In this document: in pieces, positions 1-7,265 of the stretch
How positions within the stretch are numbered: position 1 is the stretch's first letter
Layout: every line of letters starts with the position of its first letter
IMG/VR virus record: IMGVR_UViG_3300025889_000632
Location: 1-30,099 of that record
From: a virus
Direction: 5' to 3' (one strand)
DNA length: 30,099 nucleotides
Position numbers and translations under genes: made by a program
The notes under the pieces: generated by a model
Database searches by the model: none
Told to the model about the DNA's origin: nothing
What the model saw: only the letters and a program-made list of their open reading frames with translations

Positions 1-62
1 CCTACTGGTGGTAGTCCTGTGAAGACGCCCGAGGCGCGTTGTCAGACGGTTTTTGCTGGCCG

Positions 63-182
63 TTAATTTTTCATCAAAAGTGTTGTCCAATGGCAAATAT
101 TTAGACTCACAAGTCCTGCTGCCATCACATGACCGCGAGAGACAAGCTCCCATGTTGCCCATGCACAAATAACTAGCAACAT
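63..182 (-). CDS. Small hydrophobic peptide, 39 aa, hypothetical
   Basis: The reading frame encodes MLLVICAWATWELVSRG and continues to a TAA at 63-65. Residues 1-11 and about 20-37 are hydrophobic, so it could be a small membrane peptide. Its ATG lies inside the last codons of the upstream 35-aa frame (10-base overlap), the arrangement used by many gene pairs in this window. No clear Shine-Dalgarno is visible, so translation would depend on coupling. No family is recognised. It is the last frame on this strand before the window edge. Confidence 0.38.
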   Translation of the reverse strand: MLLVICAWATWELVSRGHVMAAGLVSLNICHWTTLLMKN

Positions 183-280
183 GCCGCTGACACACCCTTC
201 ACCAACCCAGTTTCATTCAACACCCTCAACGCTTCCAACGCTTCCAATAACCTATCTGCCTTACTTTTAACTTTTTTCAT
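173..280 (-). CDS. Small helical peptide, 35 aa, hypothetical
   Basis: The frame starts MKKVKSKADRLLEALEAL and ends ...SAACC. It is basic at the start, then a Leu/Glu/Ala amphipathic helix, then two terminal cysteines. The ATG is preceded by AAAAAAGGTAATT, a reasonable ribosome binding site with AAGG about 5-8 bases upstream. It overlaps the next small frame at its 3' end and a doubtful 34-aa frame at its 5' end. Function unknown; the codon pattern and binding site make it the most believable of the three small frames at this end. Confidence 0.42.
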   Translation of the reverse strand: MKKVKSKADRLLEALEALRVLNETGLVKGVSAACC

Positions 281-371
281 AATTACCTTTTTTGTCAGTT
301 TTTTTGGGAGGGTGGATCCGTTCCAATTTCAACGCCTGGAACAAGTTGCGGACCCCCTCCCCCCGTTTCAT
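267..371 (-). CDS. Possible small basic peptide, 34 aa
   Basis: The frame starts MKRGEGVRNLFQALKLER and ends ...KGNYEKS. It is strongly basic. No good Shine-Dalgarno precedes it, and part of the frame coincides with a G-rich run (minus-strand GGGGGGAGGGGG), so composition rather than selection could keep it open. Its 3' end overlaps the start of the better supported 35-aa frame. Listed as tentative. Confidence 0.22.
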   Translation of the reverse strand: MKRGEGVRNLFQALKLERIHPPKKTDKKGNYEKS

Positions 372-431
372 GTCACAAATCTTCGCACAATATTAGTTGG
401 GTTTAATTGGATCGACATCCACCCAACAATG

Positions 432-953
432 TTAGGCTTGACTATCTTTCTCTTCAATTACCTCAGCTTCAATCACTTGCGTTCGCTTCCCAGCTTTGTC
501 GATTGCTGCTTTAACGATATCGTTGAGCGCTTCCATTGTTTGTTCTTGTTTTACTTGAGCAGATCTTGCCTGGCTCTGACTTCTTAATTGATGAGATTTG
601 TCAACTGCAATAGCTGCGTTCACGGGTATCCTATCAAGGTTCAGTTCTTCTGGTTTATTGATGAGTTTATCGATGTAGAGTTCCATGCCCAGATGTGCGG
701 CCATTTCGAACTTGTCTGCCAGGGTTCGGATTTTGTCTTGTTCGATGCCTTCGGTGCGAGTGATGCCTTGCACCATGTGTTCGGAGATCTTGAAAACTTT
801 AGCTAAGAGATGACCCGGCATTCCCTCTTTTATGCCTCTAACGATAGCCTGGTGACGTTCTGGATCGCACCGTTTCAGTTCTTTGCCTGACACGTCTGTG
901 AGGGCCACTGAAGAGTCTCTATCGTTCCACTGTCTTAATTTGCTTCTAGCCAT
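432..953 (-). CDS. Helix-turn-helix-like phage protein, 173 aa
   Basis: The ATG at 951-953 is chosen over an upstream in-frame ATG at 1028 because AGGAGATTGT sits directly before it, whereas the longer form would overlap another small gene. Residues about 33-66 (ERHQAIVRGIKEGMPGHLLA onward) look like a helix-turn-helix. Residues 108-125 (RIPVNAAIAVDKSHQLRSQ) resemble a short conserved segment often found after the DNA-binding helix in phage and plasmid HTH proteins. The C-terminus (about 128-173) is charged and probably helical. Plausible roles are a DNA-binding regulator or a terminase-small-subunit-like protein; no large terminase is nearby to support the latter. It is the distal gene of the minus-strand cluster of small genes. 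Confidence 0.7.
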   Translation of the reverse strand: MARSKLRQWNDRDSSVALTDVSGKELKRCDPERHQAIVRGIKEGMPGHLLAKVFKISEHMVQGITRTEGIEQDKIRTLADKFEMAAHLGMELYIDKLINKPEELNLDRIPVNAAIAVDKSHQLRSQSQARSAQVKQEQTMEALNDIVKAAIDKAGKRTQVIEAEVIEEKDSQA

Positions 954-961
954 ACAATCTC

Positions 962-1060
962 CTATGCCATTTCCTGCGCCGCCTTGCCGCCTCTCGCTGC
1001 GTTTCTCATCTCCCGAGGGTAACCACACCGCTCAGCCCACATCCTACCCTTACGCCTCAT
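962..1060 (-). CDS. Small basic peptide, 32 aa, strong RBS
   Basis: The frame starts MRRKGRMWAERCGYPREM and ends ...GGKAAQEMA with TAG at 962-964. The ATG is preceded by AGGAGGTGAGAG, close to an ideal Shine-Dalgarno with good spacing, and that site lies inside the end of the upstream 67-aa gene, with an 11-base overlap. This points to a real, translationally coupled small gene. The peptide is rich in Arg/Lys with one Cys and one Trp; it could bind nucleic acid, but nothing specific can be said. Confidence 0.55.
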   Translation of the reverse strand: MRRKGRMWAERCGYPREMRNAARGGKAAQEMA

Positions 1061-1253
1061 CTCTCACCTCCTGAGCTAGAAGTCCAGGTTTGCAGGTGAA
1101 TCCCTGCTTCTTGAGCTCATCCCATGGCATGCCCTTCGTTGCGCCTGCCAATCGTTCAGCGACCTTCTGGGTGGTTGTGGTTGCACAGAGCAGCTCGCCC
1201 CGTTTGTTTCTGAAGACCAACACAGCCTCCGTTTCGATTTCTGGTTTGCTCAT
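1050..1253 (-). CDS. Hypothetical small protein, 67 aa
   Basis: The sequence starts MSKPEIETEAVLVFRNKRGE and ends ...QEVRDEA. It reads as a compact alternating beta/alpha protein: EAVLVFRNKRGELLCATTTT looks like a beta hairpin followed by a helix (QKVAERLAGATKG). Its ATG shares bases with the TGA of the upstream 53-aa gene (ATGA overlap). No Shine-Dalgarno is obvious, so coupling is likely. No family recognised. Confidence 0.55.
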   Translation of the reverse strand: MSKPEIETEAVLVFRNKRGELLCATTTTQKVAERLAGATKGMPWDELKKQGFTCKPGLLAQEVRDEA

Positions 1254-1411
1254 AGATTTTCAACTTGATTGATTCCGCACCTGATTTCCTCGCGTGTCTT
1301 CTCTGTCCTGACGACCAAGAACTTCTCAGCCACCACTTCCTGCACCACTGCCTTCACCCAGGTTCCATTCCACTTCAGCTTCACATGCTGACCTCTCTCT
1401 ACCTTCTTCAT
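1250..1411 (-). CDS. Small beta-rich basic protein, 53 aa
   Basis: The frame starts MKKVERGQHVKLKWNGTWVK and continues AVVQEVVAEKFLVVRTEKTR, ending ...GINQVENL. The alternation of hydrophobic and charged residues with Gly/Trp turns suggests a small five-strand beta barrel (SH3/Tudor-like fold), an inference from pattern only. AGGAAGAGCAGA precedes the ATG. The stop overlaps the next gene's start as ATGA. It is the first gene after the repeat-rich region 1412-1634, whose signals may drive it. Confidence 0.55.
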   Translation of the reverse strand: MKKVERGQHVKLKWNGTWVKAVVQEVVAEKFLVVRTEKTREEIRCGINQVENL

Positions 1412-1634
1412 TCTGCTCTTCCTTCTGTCTCCTGTTCATTTATTATTTGGATAGCGGGGTTGGGGGATCCACAGCTAGTCCAACAAACCCCTAAAATCCC
1501 CCCTAAAGGGGATAGGGGTTTTTGGACTGTGGATTGGACACCCTGACTGACCCAAGTCCAGATACAATTTGGACTAGTCCGAAAATAGTTTATTAAACTA
1601 AATGTGTATTTATTGGACACGGTATTAGATTGAC
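1412..1634. promoter_or_regulatory. Repeat-rich intergenic region, possible origin or control region
   Basis: This 223-base gap between the primase-helicase gene and the small-gene cluster is packed with symmetric sequence. TTGGAC or its complement GTCCAA occurs at 1478-1483, 1522-1527, 1534-1539, 1569-1574 and 1613-1618. GGACTAGTCC at 1571-1580 is a perfect palindrome. TAGTTTATTAAACTA at 1586-1600 is a palindrome around one base and lies in an AT-rich stretch. A long imperfect hairpin spans 1469-1534. Iteron-like repeats, an AT-rich palindrome and a strong hairpin beside a replication initiator-type gene suggest a replication origin; an operator/terminator complex is the main alternative. 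Confidence 0.5.
1469..1534. repeat. Long imperfect inverted repeat (hairpin)
   Basis: The left arm reads CCACAG, CTA (bulge), GTCCAA, C, AAACCCCTA, then TCCCC. The right arm mirrors it as GGGGATAGGGGTTTTTGGAC followed by TGTGG. About 24 base pairs form with small bulges and a very short loop near CCTAAA (1502-1507). It carries one TTGGAC element in each arm. The structure could act at DNA level (extruded hairpin) or in RNA as a terminator or antitermination element. Confidence 0.65.
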
Positions 1635-3650
1635 TTATTTATAACTATAAGCACCTGTCTCTGGGTCGCAGGTCATACGTTCCTTAAGCAGCGGAACCAC
1701 CTTGCCGAATACGGATGATCGCCTCATTTCGCTGAACATGCATGCTCGTTTAACCAGTGCTTCAAGTGTAGGGAATGACTCTCCTTCAATGGACCTGTAG
1801 AATTGATTGTAATCAAAGGCTTTCACCGGCCTTCCTGGGTTCTTCTTCTCAGTAGATACCTCCTCAGGCTTCTCTGTCTGGATCCACTGAATGCCATGAT
1901 CCGCATGCTTGAGATAGATGCTGTTGGTTGGTTTTCCATCCAAGTCTGTGGCGCCTGCTCGCTTGCCTCTCTTCGCCAGCTTCAACTCAAAGTCCTCGTT
2001 GGGCATTTGACGCAACACACAGACCGCTCTAGCCCAGTTCACAAGCTCTGAGGATCCAAGCCCCAGGTAAGCGAAATCGTTGCTTGTCCATCCCTGCTGG
2101 CTCTTGGCGTCCTTCGGTGGCTTACCGGTGTGATGGACACACGCAAAAATCACTCCTGTCCGCTCTGAGACTGGATTGAGCCAGTTCCTCAGGAATGTGC
2201 TGCAAACCTCCTGCTTGCTGATGTCGGCGCCGATGAAGCTCAATAACGGATCAATCCACACGATGTCAGGCCTGTGGCGATCGATGAGCCTGCTCATCAC
2301 ATCCACAAACACCTTGCCGGTATGAATTGTGTTGCGCTGAAAAACGATGTTGTCCTCAAGATCATCGATCTCATCACTCCAAATGTCGATATCCATGCCG
2401 GCCAACACTCCCTGGATCATCTCTGCCAAATCGCCATCATCGTTCTCTGCCTGCAGAACCATGGACCGCAGTGGCCTGTCAGGCTTGATGCCGGCAAACG
2501 CCTTGCCCAACGCCCAACAGATCACCATCTGCGCCGCCAAGCTGGATTTACCAATGCCTGATGGTCCTACCAACAGCATGGATCCACCTTTGCATAACCA
2601 CCGATGACCTAATACCTGGTTTGGATCGTTCTCCGGAACAAACTCCAGCAGCTCCTTTATCCTGATTGGGTTTCCTAATCCGTCCAGTTGCCTCTCTGCT
2701 GCCCATTCGTCGAAGCTTGGTGCGCCAATATTCACTGCCAGCAAACGCTGCCTGGAGTCGAACCTGGCGCAACCAGTGAACCGTGAAAGCCTCGATGGAT
2801 TGGAATTCTTCCTGTCTGGCTTGTAATCAGCGAAATGCTCATAGATCAGCTTAACCTTCTCGTTGTATTCCTCCCGGGACTCTGCATCGACACGCACCCA
2901 GGCATGGAGTGATTTGCCACCAGAATCGATGACCGCAGCACATGGGAGATTGGATTGCCGGTAGAGTTCCCACTGTTTCTCCTTGGGGAGATCGTCGAAT
3001 TCGATGAGTGCATGCCTGAAGTGCAACACATCGCTGTCCTTGGTTCCTCCTGCCTTGAGTGGATTGATGGCGCAATAGATGCCTGGGTTACCCTCTTTCT
3101 TGAAGATCCTGTTAATCTCACCATCTTTCTTGTCCAACCTCTGCATCCAGTCTTCATATGTCAACGTGATACCTGAATGCACTCGCTCAGTGCCGTCCTC
3201 ATCCAGCTTTGCATCAACCAGGCGTATTCCTTCACCGGACCTGAAACACGTCTTCAGAAGCAACCTGGATGAGTCTGGAAGCTCATCTGGAAGCTCGGTC
3301 TTCTTGGTTCCGGATCCAAACCGATATTTACCCCTGCTGATACTGCTCTGGGCTTCAGGGGGGGGAGAATAGTGCGCAGAATGTGAACCATTCCTGCTAC
3401 CTCCATCACGGTTGATGATTAGCTTGAAGGCTTCGCTTGCCTTGTGCGCCAGTTCCGGATCACTCCAGGGTGGCGAACATTTCTCGTTGTAGATTTTCAG
3501 CAACAAAAAAACCTGCGGCTCGGTTAGACTTGGGTAAGTCCTGACCAAAGCGCAGGCTAGTGAAATCGTCTGACCGTGACCATCGGATCCTGAGATCGCG
3601 CCTGGTGTCGATTCAACGTACCTTCTCGCGCGTTCAAACTCTGTCATCAT
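1635..3650 (-). CDS. Primase-helicase fusion (AEP-type primase plus RepA/RecA-like ATPase)
   Basis: 671 residues in three parts. Residues about 1-80 (FERARRYVESTPGAISGSDG through YNEKCSPPWSDPELAHK) resemble the small helical domain often found with phage and plasmid primases. Residues about 185-310 look like an archaeo-eukaryotic-type primase core: ALIEFDD at 214-220 is a candidate metal-binding acid patch, SGGKSLHAWV at 243-252 resembles the conserved S/G-x-H strand, and NPSRLSRFTG at 284-293 follows. Residues about 335-600 form a RepA/RecA-like ATPase with Walker A GPSGIGKSS at 362-370, Walker B IVWIDP at 463-468 and a paired His at 506-507. The protein should unwind DNA and prime synthesis at the phage fork. 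The start is ATGATG; either Met is possible, preceded by AAGGGA. It overlaps the upstream membrane peptide by 17 bases. Confidence 0.85.
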   Translation of the reverse strand: MMTEFERARRYVESTPGAISGSDGHGQTISLACALVRTYPSLTEPQVFLLLKIYNEKCSPPWSDPELAHKASEAFKLIINRDGGSRNGSHSAHYSPPPEAQSSISRGKYRFGSGTKKTELPDELPDSSRLLLKTCFRSGEGIRLVDAKLDEDGTERVHSGITLTYEDWMQRLDKKDGEINRIFKKEGNPGIYCAINPLKAGGTKDSDVLHFRHALIEFDDLPKEKQWELYRQSNLPCAAVIDSGGKSLHAWVRVDAESREEYNEKVKLIYEHFADYKPDRKNSNPSRLSRFTGCARFDSRQRLLAVNIGAPSFDEWAAERQLDGLGNPIRIKELLEFVPENDPNQVLGHRWLCKGGSMLLVGPSGIGKSSLAAQMVICWALGKAFAGIKPDRPLRSMVLQAENDDGDLAEMIQGVLAGMDIDIWSDEIDDLEDNIVFQRNTIHTGKVFVDVMSRLIDRHRPDIVWIDPLLSFIGADISKQEVCSTFLRNWLNPVSERTGVIFACVHHTGKPPKDAKSQQGWTSNDFAYLGLGSSELVNWARAVCVLRQMPNEDFELKLAKRGKRAGATDLDGKPTNSIYLKHADHGIQWIQTEKPEEVSTEKKNPGRPVKAFDYNQFYRSIEGESFPTLEALVKRACMFSEMRRSSVFGKVVPLLKERMTCDPETGAYSYK

Positions 3651-3771
3651 CGTATCCCTTGTTCAACCGGTTTTTGTCGGACTGAATGCATTCATAGATC
3701 ATTGATAACAATACTCCAGCTGCGAATGACAGAATGCACGCGATGGTTAATTGTGCAATTGATATTTCCAT
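3634..3771 (-). CDS. Small single-pass membrane protein, 45 aa
   Basis: The frame starts MEISIAQLTIACILSFAAGV and continues LLSMIYECIQSDKNR, ending ...YDDDRV. Residues 5-26 form one clear transmembrane segment, followed by a charged tail. The stop lies 17 bases inside the primase-helicase gene, so the two are probably translated together. The Shine-Dalgarno is weak. Role unknown; small inner-membrane peptides in phage early operons often act on host functions, but nothing here shows which. Confidence 0.5.
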   Translation of the reverse strand: MEISIAQLTIACILSFAAGVLLSMIYECIQSDKNRLNKGYDDDRV

Positions 3772-3785
3772 GGTTTTGTTTTTGG

Positions 3786-4052
3786 TTAGTTTATCTTCTT
3801 CAATTTGTTTTCATAAGATGTGTAATCGAACTTGGTTTCACACTTTAAACATTCCAGGATCCAATGATGGTATCCATGTGCGAACTGACTTTTCAAGGCA
3901 TTTAACCGATACCCACAAGCTGGGCAGTCCTGACCATGCGCATGCCGATGGATGGTGAACTTCGGAAATGCGTTGCATTCACACGCTTCCTTCGGGCCGG
4001 GAATGTCCCCGTTCCCATGGTAGGAACAATCATGAAACAGCGATTTTTTCAT
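3786..4052 (-). CDS. Cys/His-rich zinc-binding protein, 88 aa
   Basis: The ATG at 4050-4052 is preferred because it overlaps the upstream stop as ATGA and has GGGGAG eight bases upstream. An in-frame ATG at 4079 has its purine-rich site abutting the codon and would overlap the upstream gene by 31 bases. Candidate zinc ligands are C43-P-A-C46 and C68-L-K-C71, a classic zinc ribbon, plus C9, C24, C26 and His residues around 35-39. The protein is basic. It sits between the beta-helix protein and a small membrane protein in the replication operon. Zinc ribbons of this size occur in nucleic-acid-binding accessory proteins; function is not established. Confidence 0.65.
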   Translation of the reverse strand: MKKSLFHDCSYHGNGDIPGPKEACECNAFPKFTIHRHAHGQDCPACGYRLNALKSQFAHGYHHWILECLKCETKFDYTSYENKLKKIN

Positions 4053-5359
4053 AGATAATACTCCCCGATTGAATGCCATCCTCCTGTTCGATCGACCCTG
4101 GCACGTTTGGCCGGCATCAAATCTTTAAAATCACCCCCGACATTGTCACCGATCCAGTCATCCCCAGCTTTGCTCCCAACCGGAACACACATCGTCGTTC
4201 CGCAGAGCTGGTTTTCGTTTGCCCAAACCCGACCGTCACTTGTTGGTTTGGCGTATGCTTTGTTGCCGCGACTGATCCTCCCACGTCCACCGTGACTGTA
4301 GATGCATTGGGAATAACCAAAAAAGGTGTTATCGTTCGTTTCCACACATTGGCCCGAATAGAATATGCCTGCCTGCTTGAGCGATCCTTGGGAGTGCATC
4401 CGGTGCGGCCCTTCGATTTGATTGCCGTTGATACGTGCTTCAGCCAAGAACACATCATCGTCTGGCCTGGCGCTTTCTGGCATCCAATCTGCCTCGATGA
4501 TGGGACCGTGGAAAACGCTGACCATGGCGCCCTGGTGCGCTTGGATGTTGTTGTCGATGATATGCAGTCTGTCGGGATTACTGGCAATGTAGATCGGGCA
4601 TGTTCCGTTCTGACCGACAATGTTCAGATGTCGGATGTCCTGTTTGAATGGGCGCACCTCCATACCGCTTGAAAGTTTCGTTGCCGGCTCGACGTAAAAG
4701 CCAACCGGATCTCGGTGCGGGTAATAACCGAATCCAGGATTGATTCGAAGCACCTTGTCTCCGGTGGCGTGAAATCGGATCGCTCCTCCCCAGCGGGTTG
4801 AGTTGCGGACTTGGAACATACCAGGTATCCTCGCAGAGTTCTGGAAGTTGTATTCGTATGGGCCAAACATGAGAGTGATGACAGGCATGTGGACAGTGCC
4901 ATACCATCCAGGTGAATCCGGAGTGGGTGACGGTCCATACAGGTTCGTGAACTTCTCCTCGCCTTGGTGCCAATATTCTTCTTGGATCTTTTGCCCCACC
5001 TCGATCGCCTTTTCCCACGATTCATCTGGGTTGTATGGATCGATGTGAAATACGTGAGGATCAGGTGAACCGGTTTCTTGGCTCTTCTCAAGCGTTATCA
5101 ATCTGTTCCTGATTGACGCCGCTATGTCATTCAGATTGGACAATGTTCTGTTTATTGTTTCCCTGGACAATTCCAGTTGGCCGATTTGATACTGATGTGC
5201 GTTTTTCTCGTTACGCAAACTGGTGATCTGGTCTTCAAACTCACTGTGCTGCTGGTTGATTTCATTGAGCTGTCCAGGCATGCTCAAAAGAGACTGAAAC
5301 TCTTCGATTGCTTTTTGTAGATTTTCCATAGCTATTATTGTGTTATTGTGATTCGACAT
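4049..5359 (-). CDS. Coiled-coil plus beta-helix-like protein, 436 aa
   Basis: Residues about 11-95 are a heptad-like coiled coil (ENLQKAIEEFQSLL, EFEDQITSLRNEKNAHQ, LSNLNDIAASIRNRLITL). From about 150 the pattern becomes short beta strands with Gly/Asn turns (MFQVRNSTRWGGAIRFHATG, RLHIIDNNIQAHQGAMVSVF, EARINGNQIEG, VETNDNTFFG), typical of a right-handed parallel beta-helix as in tail spikes and pectate-lyase-like proteins. An oligomerisation stalk plus beta-helix is normally a virion or glycan-binding design, yet this gene sits inside the replication operon after rusA. No catalytic residues can be assigned. The start is uncertain: ATG at 5359 overlaps rusA by 25 bases, ATG at 5329 (residue 11) follows the rusA stop; neither has a good ribosome binding site. 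Confidence 0.6.
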   Translation of the reverse strand: MSNHNNTIIAMENLQKAIEEFQSLLSMPGQLNEINQQHSEFEDQITSLRNEKNAHQYQIGQLELSRETINRTLSNLNDIAASIRNRLITLEKSQETGSPDPHVFHIDPYNPDESWEKAIEVGQKIQEEYWHQGEEKFTNLYGPSPTPDSPGWYGTVHMPVITLMFGPYEYNFQNSARIPGMFQVRNSTRWGGAIRFHATGDKVLRINPGFGYYPHRDPVGFYVEPATKLSSGMEVRPFKQDIRHLNIVGQNGTCPIYIASNPDRLHIIDNNIQAHQGAMVSVFHGPIIEADWMPESARPDDDVFLAEARINGNQIEGPHRMHSQGSLKQAGIFYSGQCVETNDNTFFGYSQCIYSHGGRGRISRGNKAYAKPTSDGRVWANENQLCGTTMCVPVGSKAGDDWIGDNVGGDFKDLMPAKRARVDRTGGWHSIGEYYL

Positions 5360-5763
5360 CCAACCAGATCATGCCGGCTGTATCGTTTGTATGTATCCAG
5401 ATGCCAGATGATATTGTCGTCCTTGAAAACGCCTGCATCCACAAGCGCATCAATTGTTGATTTCTCAAGGTTATCAATGTCAGGCTTCGATGAATGAACC
5501 ATTGGGGCATCATCCTTGAGCACTGGCAATTTGTTTTGCGTTCGAAAATGAGACTGGATCCTGGGCATAAAGAATTCCAATACCACCTGGCAAGGGTGAT
5601 CAATCGGCTCCTGTTCACTCACCCAGAACTCAACGCCTTGTTTCACGCACTTCTTCCATGCATCAGCGGTTTTGGGCGTATAAATCCCAATCTTGGATCC
5701 ACGGCGATATGCCTTCGGCCTTGGCTGAGCTTTTGGTTCTCCCTTAATCCAGAATTCAATCAT
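5335..5763 (-). CDS. rusA: RusA-like Holliday junction resolvase
   Basis: 142 residues, near the usual size of RusA. The N-terminus IEFWIKGEPKAQPRP matches the family pattern in which a strand is followed by a P-x-P turn. The metal-binding motif KPDIDNLEKSTIDAL at 93-107 supplies D95 and D97, K101 fits the conserved basic position, and GVFKDD at 111-116 supplies the third acidic site. RusA dimers cut four-way junctions during late replication/recombination, before packaging. The start codon overlaps the helicase stop (ATGA), so the two are coupled. The recombination genes upstream in the operon fit this job. Confidence 0.9.
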   Translation of the reverse strand: MIEFWIKGEPKAQPRPKAYRRGSKIGIYTPKTADAWKKCVKQGVEFWVSEQEPIDHPCQVVLEFFMPRIQSHFRTQNKLPVLKDDAPMVHSSKPDIDNLEKSTIDALVDAGVFKDDNIIWHLDTYKRYSRHDLVGCRITITQ

Positions 5764-7265
5764 GATCGTTGTGCGAAAAATTTACGGGCATCACCTTGAG
5801 TTGCGGCATCGATGTCACCGATGTATCCACCCTTACGCATTGCCCACTTTTGTTTATGCGTTGCCGGCTTTGCGTTCTGGTGCTGAAAATATACATCAAT
5901 GATTCGTGATGCATGACCTTTGCCATTGACCGAATTAATATCGATGCCTGCCTTCTCGATTATCTTCCTCTGTTTGTCGGTGCATCGTTGCCGATGCCAC
6001 TTCATGGTTGGTTCCCAATAAGCATCCTCCGGATCCCCCATATTCATGAACCATTCTGCAGCATCGATAAACTTGGATTCGTTGTGTTTGTTTTCTGCTA
6101 TTTTCCTGCGCAAAGATTCTTCCCGTTGCTCTTTCGCGGAGTTCTCCAAGTCTTGCAAATCCATTTCAGATCTGCCACCAGACTTTTCAGCAGCTTCAGT
6201 CATGATCTGAGCGATCTCATCGTCTTGGGCAACTAAGTGAGCAGGTCGAACCAAGTTGTGTTTTTCATGCATCCACAGGAAGTCCAAAAGCAAAAGGTTA
6301 TCCTTGCCTTCATGCAGTCTGGTTCCACGCCCTACCATCTGGCTATAAAGAGCCCGAGAGCGTGTAGGACGCAAACATACCACGCAGTCAATCGAAGGGC
6401 AGTCGTAACCTTCGGTCAGAAGCATGGCGTTTGAAAGCAGGTCGAAGTCACCTCTGGCAAACTCCTCTTGAATCTCTTTTCGATCCTCCGAGTAACCGTC
6501 GATGTGTTTTGCGCGGATCCCGATGGACTGGCAGATCTCAACGAAGCGTTTGCTGGTGGCGATCAGCGGAAGGAAGCACAGTGTTTTTCTCTCCCCTGCT
6601 TCATTTCGAATCGCCCAGGCTATCTGCTCCAGATAAGGCCCGAGGGCATCTCCCAATTCTTTTGAATCAAAATCGCCGGCTGTCTGGTGGACCTGACGAA
6701 GGTCCAAGCGGATCGGCATGGTTTTAATTTTGATTGGAGACAAATACCCATCCCTGATCATGTCCACTATGTTGGTTTCATAGGAGACATTTTCGTAATA
6801 GGATCCAAGATTGCGTTTGTCCCCTCGATCAGGTGTCGCTGTTACACCAAGCACCTTTGCATGAGAATCAAAATGGTTGAGAACCCTCTGCCAGCTGTCA
6901 GATATGCTGTGATGCGCCTCGTCGCATACAATCAAGGAGAAGTGATCGCCAGGCCAACCATCAAGCCTGTTGATCATCGATTGCACTGATGCGACGACTA
7001 CTTTATCCGACAGACTGGCAGAGTATTCTGCTTTTTCCTTACCTGCATTCAGTCCGGTAGCATGGAAAATTTTATCGATTGCCTGATCGATGAGTTCCTC
7101 ACGATGCGCCAGGATAAGCGTCTTGCCTCTCGCCATCGATGCCAGGTTTGCGAAAACAATTGTTTTGCCCCCACCGGTCGGAAGAACCAGCAGTTGCTTG
7201 TTGTATTCCTTAAAACCTTTGCAGGTTTCAGTGATACTCTCCGACTGGTAGGGGCGCAGGTTCAT
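5760..7265 (-). CDS. SF2 DEAD/DEAH-type helicase
   Basis: 501 residues with the full SF2 set: Q-like MNLRPYQSESI at the N-terminus, Walker A PTGGGKT at 29-35, motif Ia LILAHREELIDQA, Walker B DEAH at 115-118, motif III TATP at 142-145 and motif VI QMVGRGTRL at 309-317. This is the type III restriction Res/UvsW-like branch. The C-terminal part (about 420-501) has a short conserved-looking segment (TDKQRKIIEKAGI, THKQKWAMRKGGYIGD) seen in helicases of this kind. It likely remodels recombination intermediates or stalled forks with the annealase and RusA. Both ends overlap neighbours as ATGA, so the operon is tightly coupled. No nuclease domain is visible. Confidence 0.9.
   Translation of the reverse strand: MNLRPYQSESITETCKGFKEYNKQLLVLPTGGGKTIVFANLASMARGKTLILAHREELIDQAIDKIFHATGLNAGKEKAEYSASLSDKVVVASVQSMINRLDGWPGDHFSLIVCDEAHHSISDSWQRVLNHFDSHAKVLGVTATPDRGDKRNLGSYYENVSYETNIVDMIRDGYLSPIKIKTMPIRLDLRQVHQTAGDFDSKELGDALGPYLEQIAWAIRNEAGERKTLCFLPLIATSKRFVEICQSIGIRAKHIDGYSEDRKEIQEEFARGDFDLLSNAMLLTEGYDCPSIDCVVCLRPTRSRALYSQMVGRGTRLHEGKDNLLLLDFLWMHEKHNLVRPAHLVAQDDEIAQIMTEAAEKSGGRSEMDLQDLENSAKEQREESLRRKIAENKHNESKFIDAAEWFMNMGDPEDAYWEPTMKWHRQRCTDKQRKIIEKAGIDINSVNGKGHASRIIDVYFQHQNAKPATHKQKWAMRKGGYIGDIDAATQGDARKFFAQRS

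Noticed and set aside
1408-1620. Minus-strand 70-aa frame ending with an ATGA overlap on the 53-aa gene
   Set aside because: It starts with GTG without a ribosome binding site, runs straight through the palindromes and the long hairpin, and its composition (Trp/Pro/Ser runs) does not look like a protein. The region is better explained as regulatory or origin sequence.
4073-4672. Plus-strand frame of 199 codons, and a minus-strand frame of 167 codons at 4117-4620
   Set aside because: Both overlap the beta-helix-like gene and have no ribosome binding site or recognisable pattern; the beta-helix frame has regular strand/turn structure and coupled neighbours.
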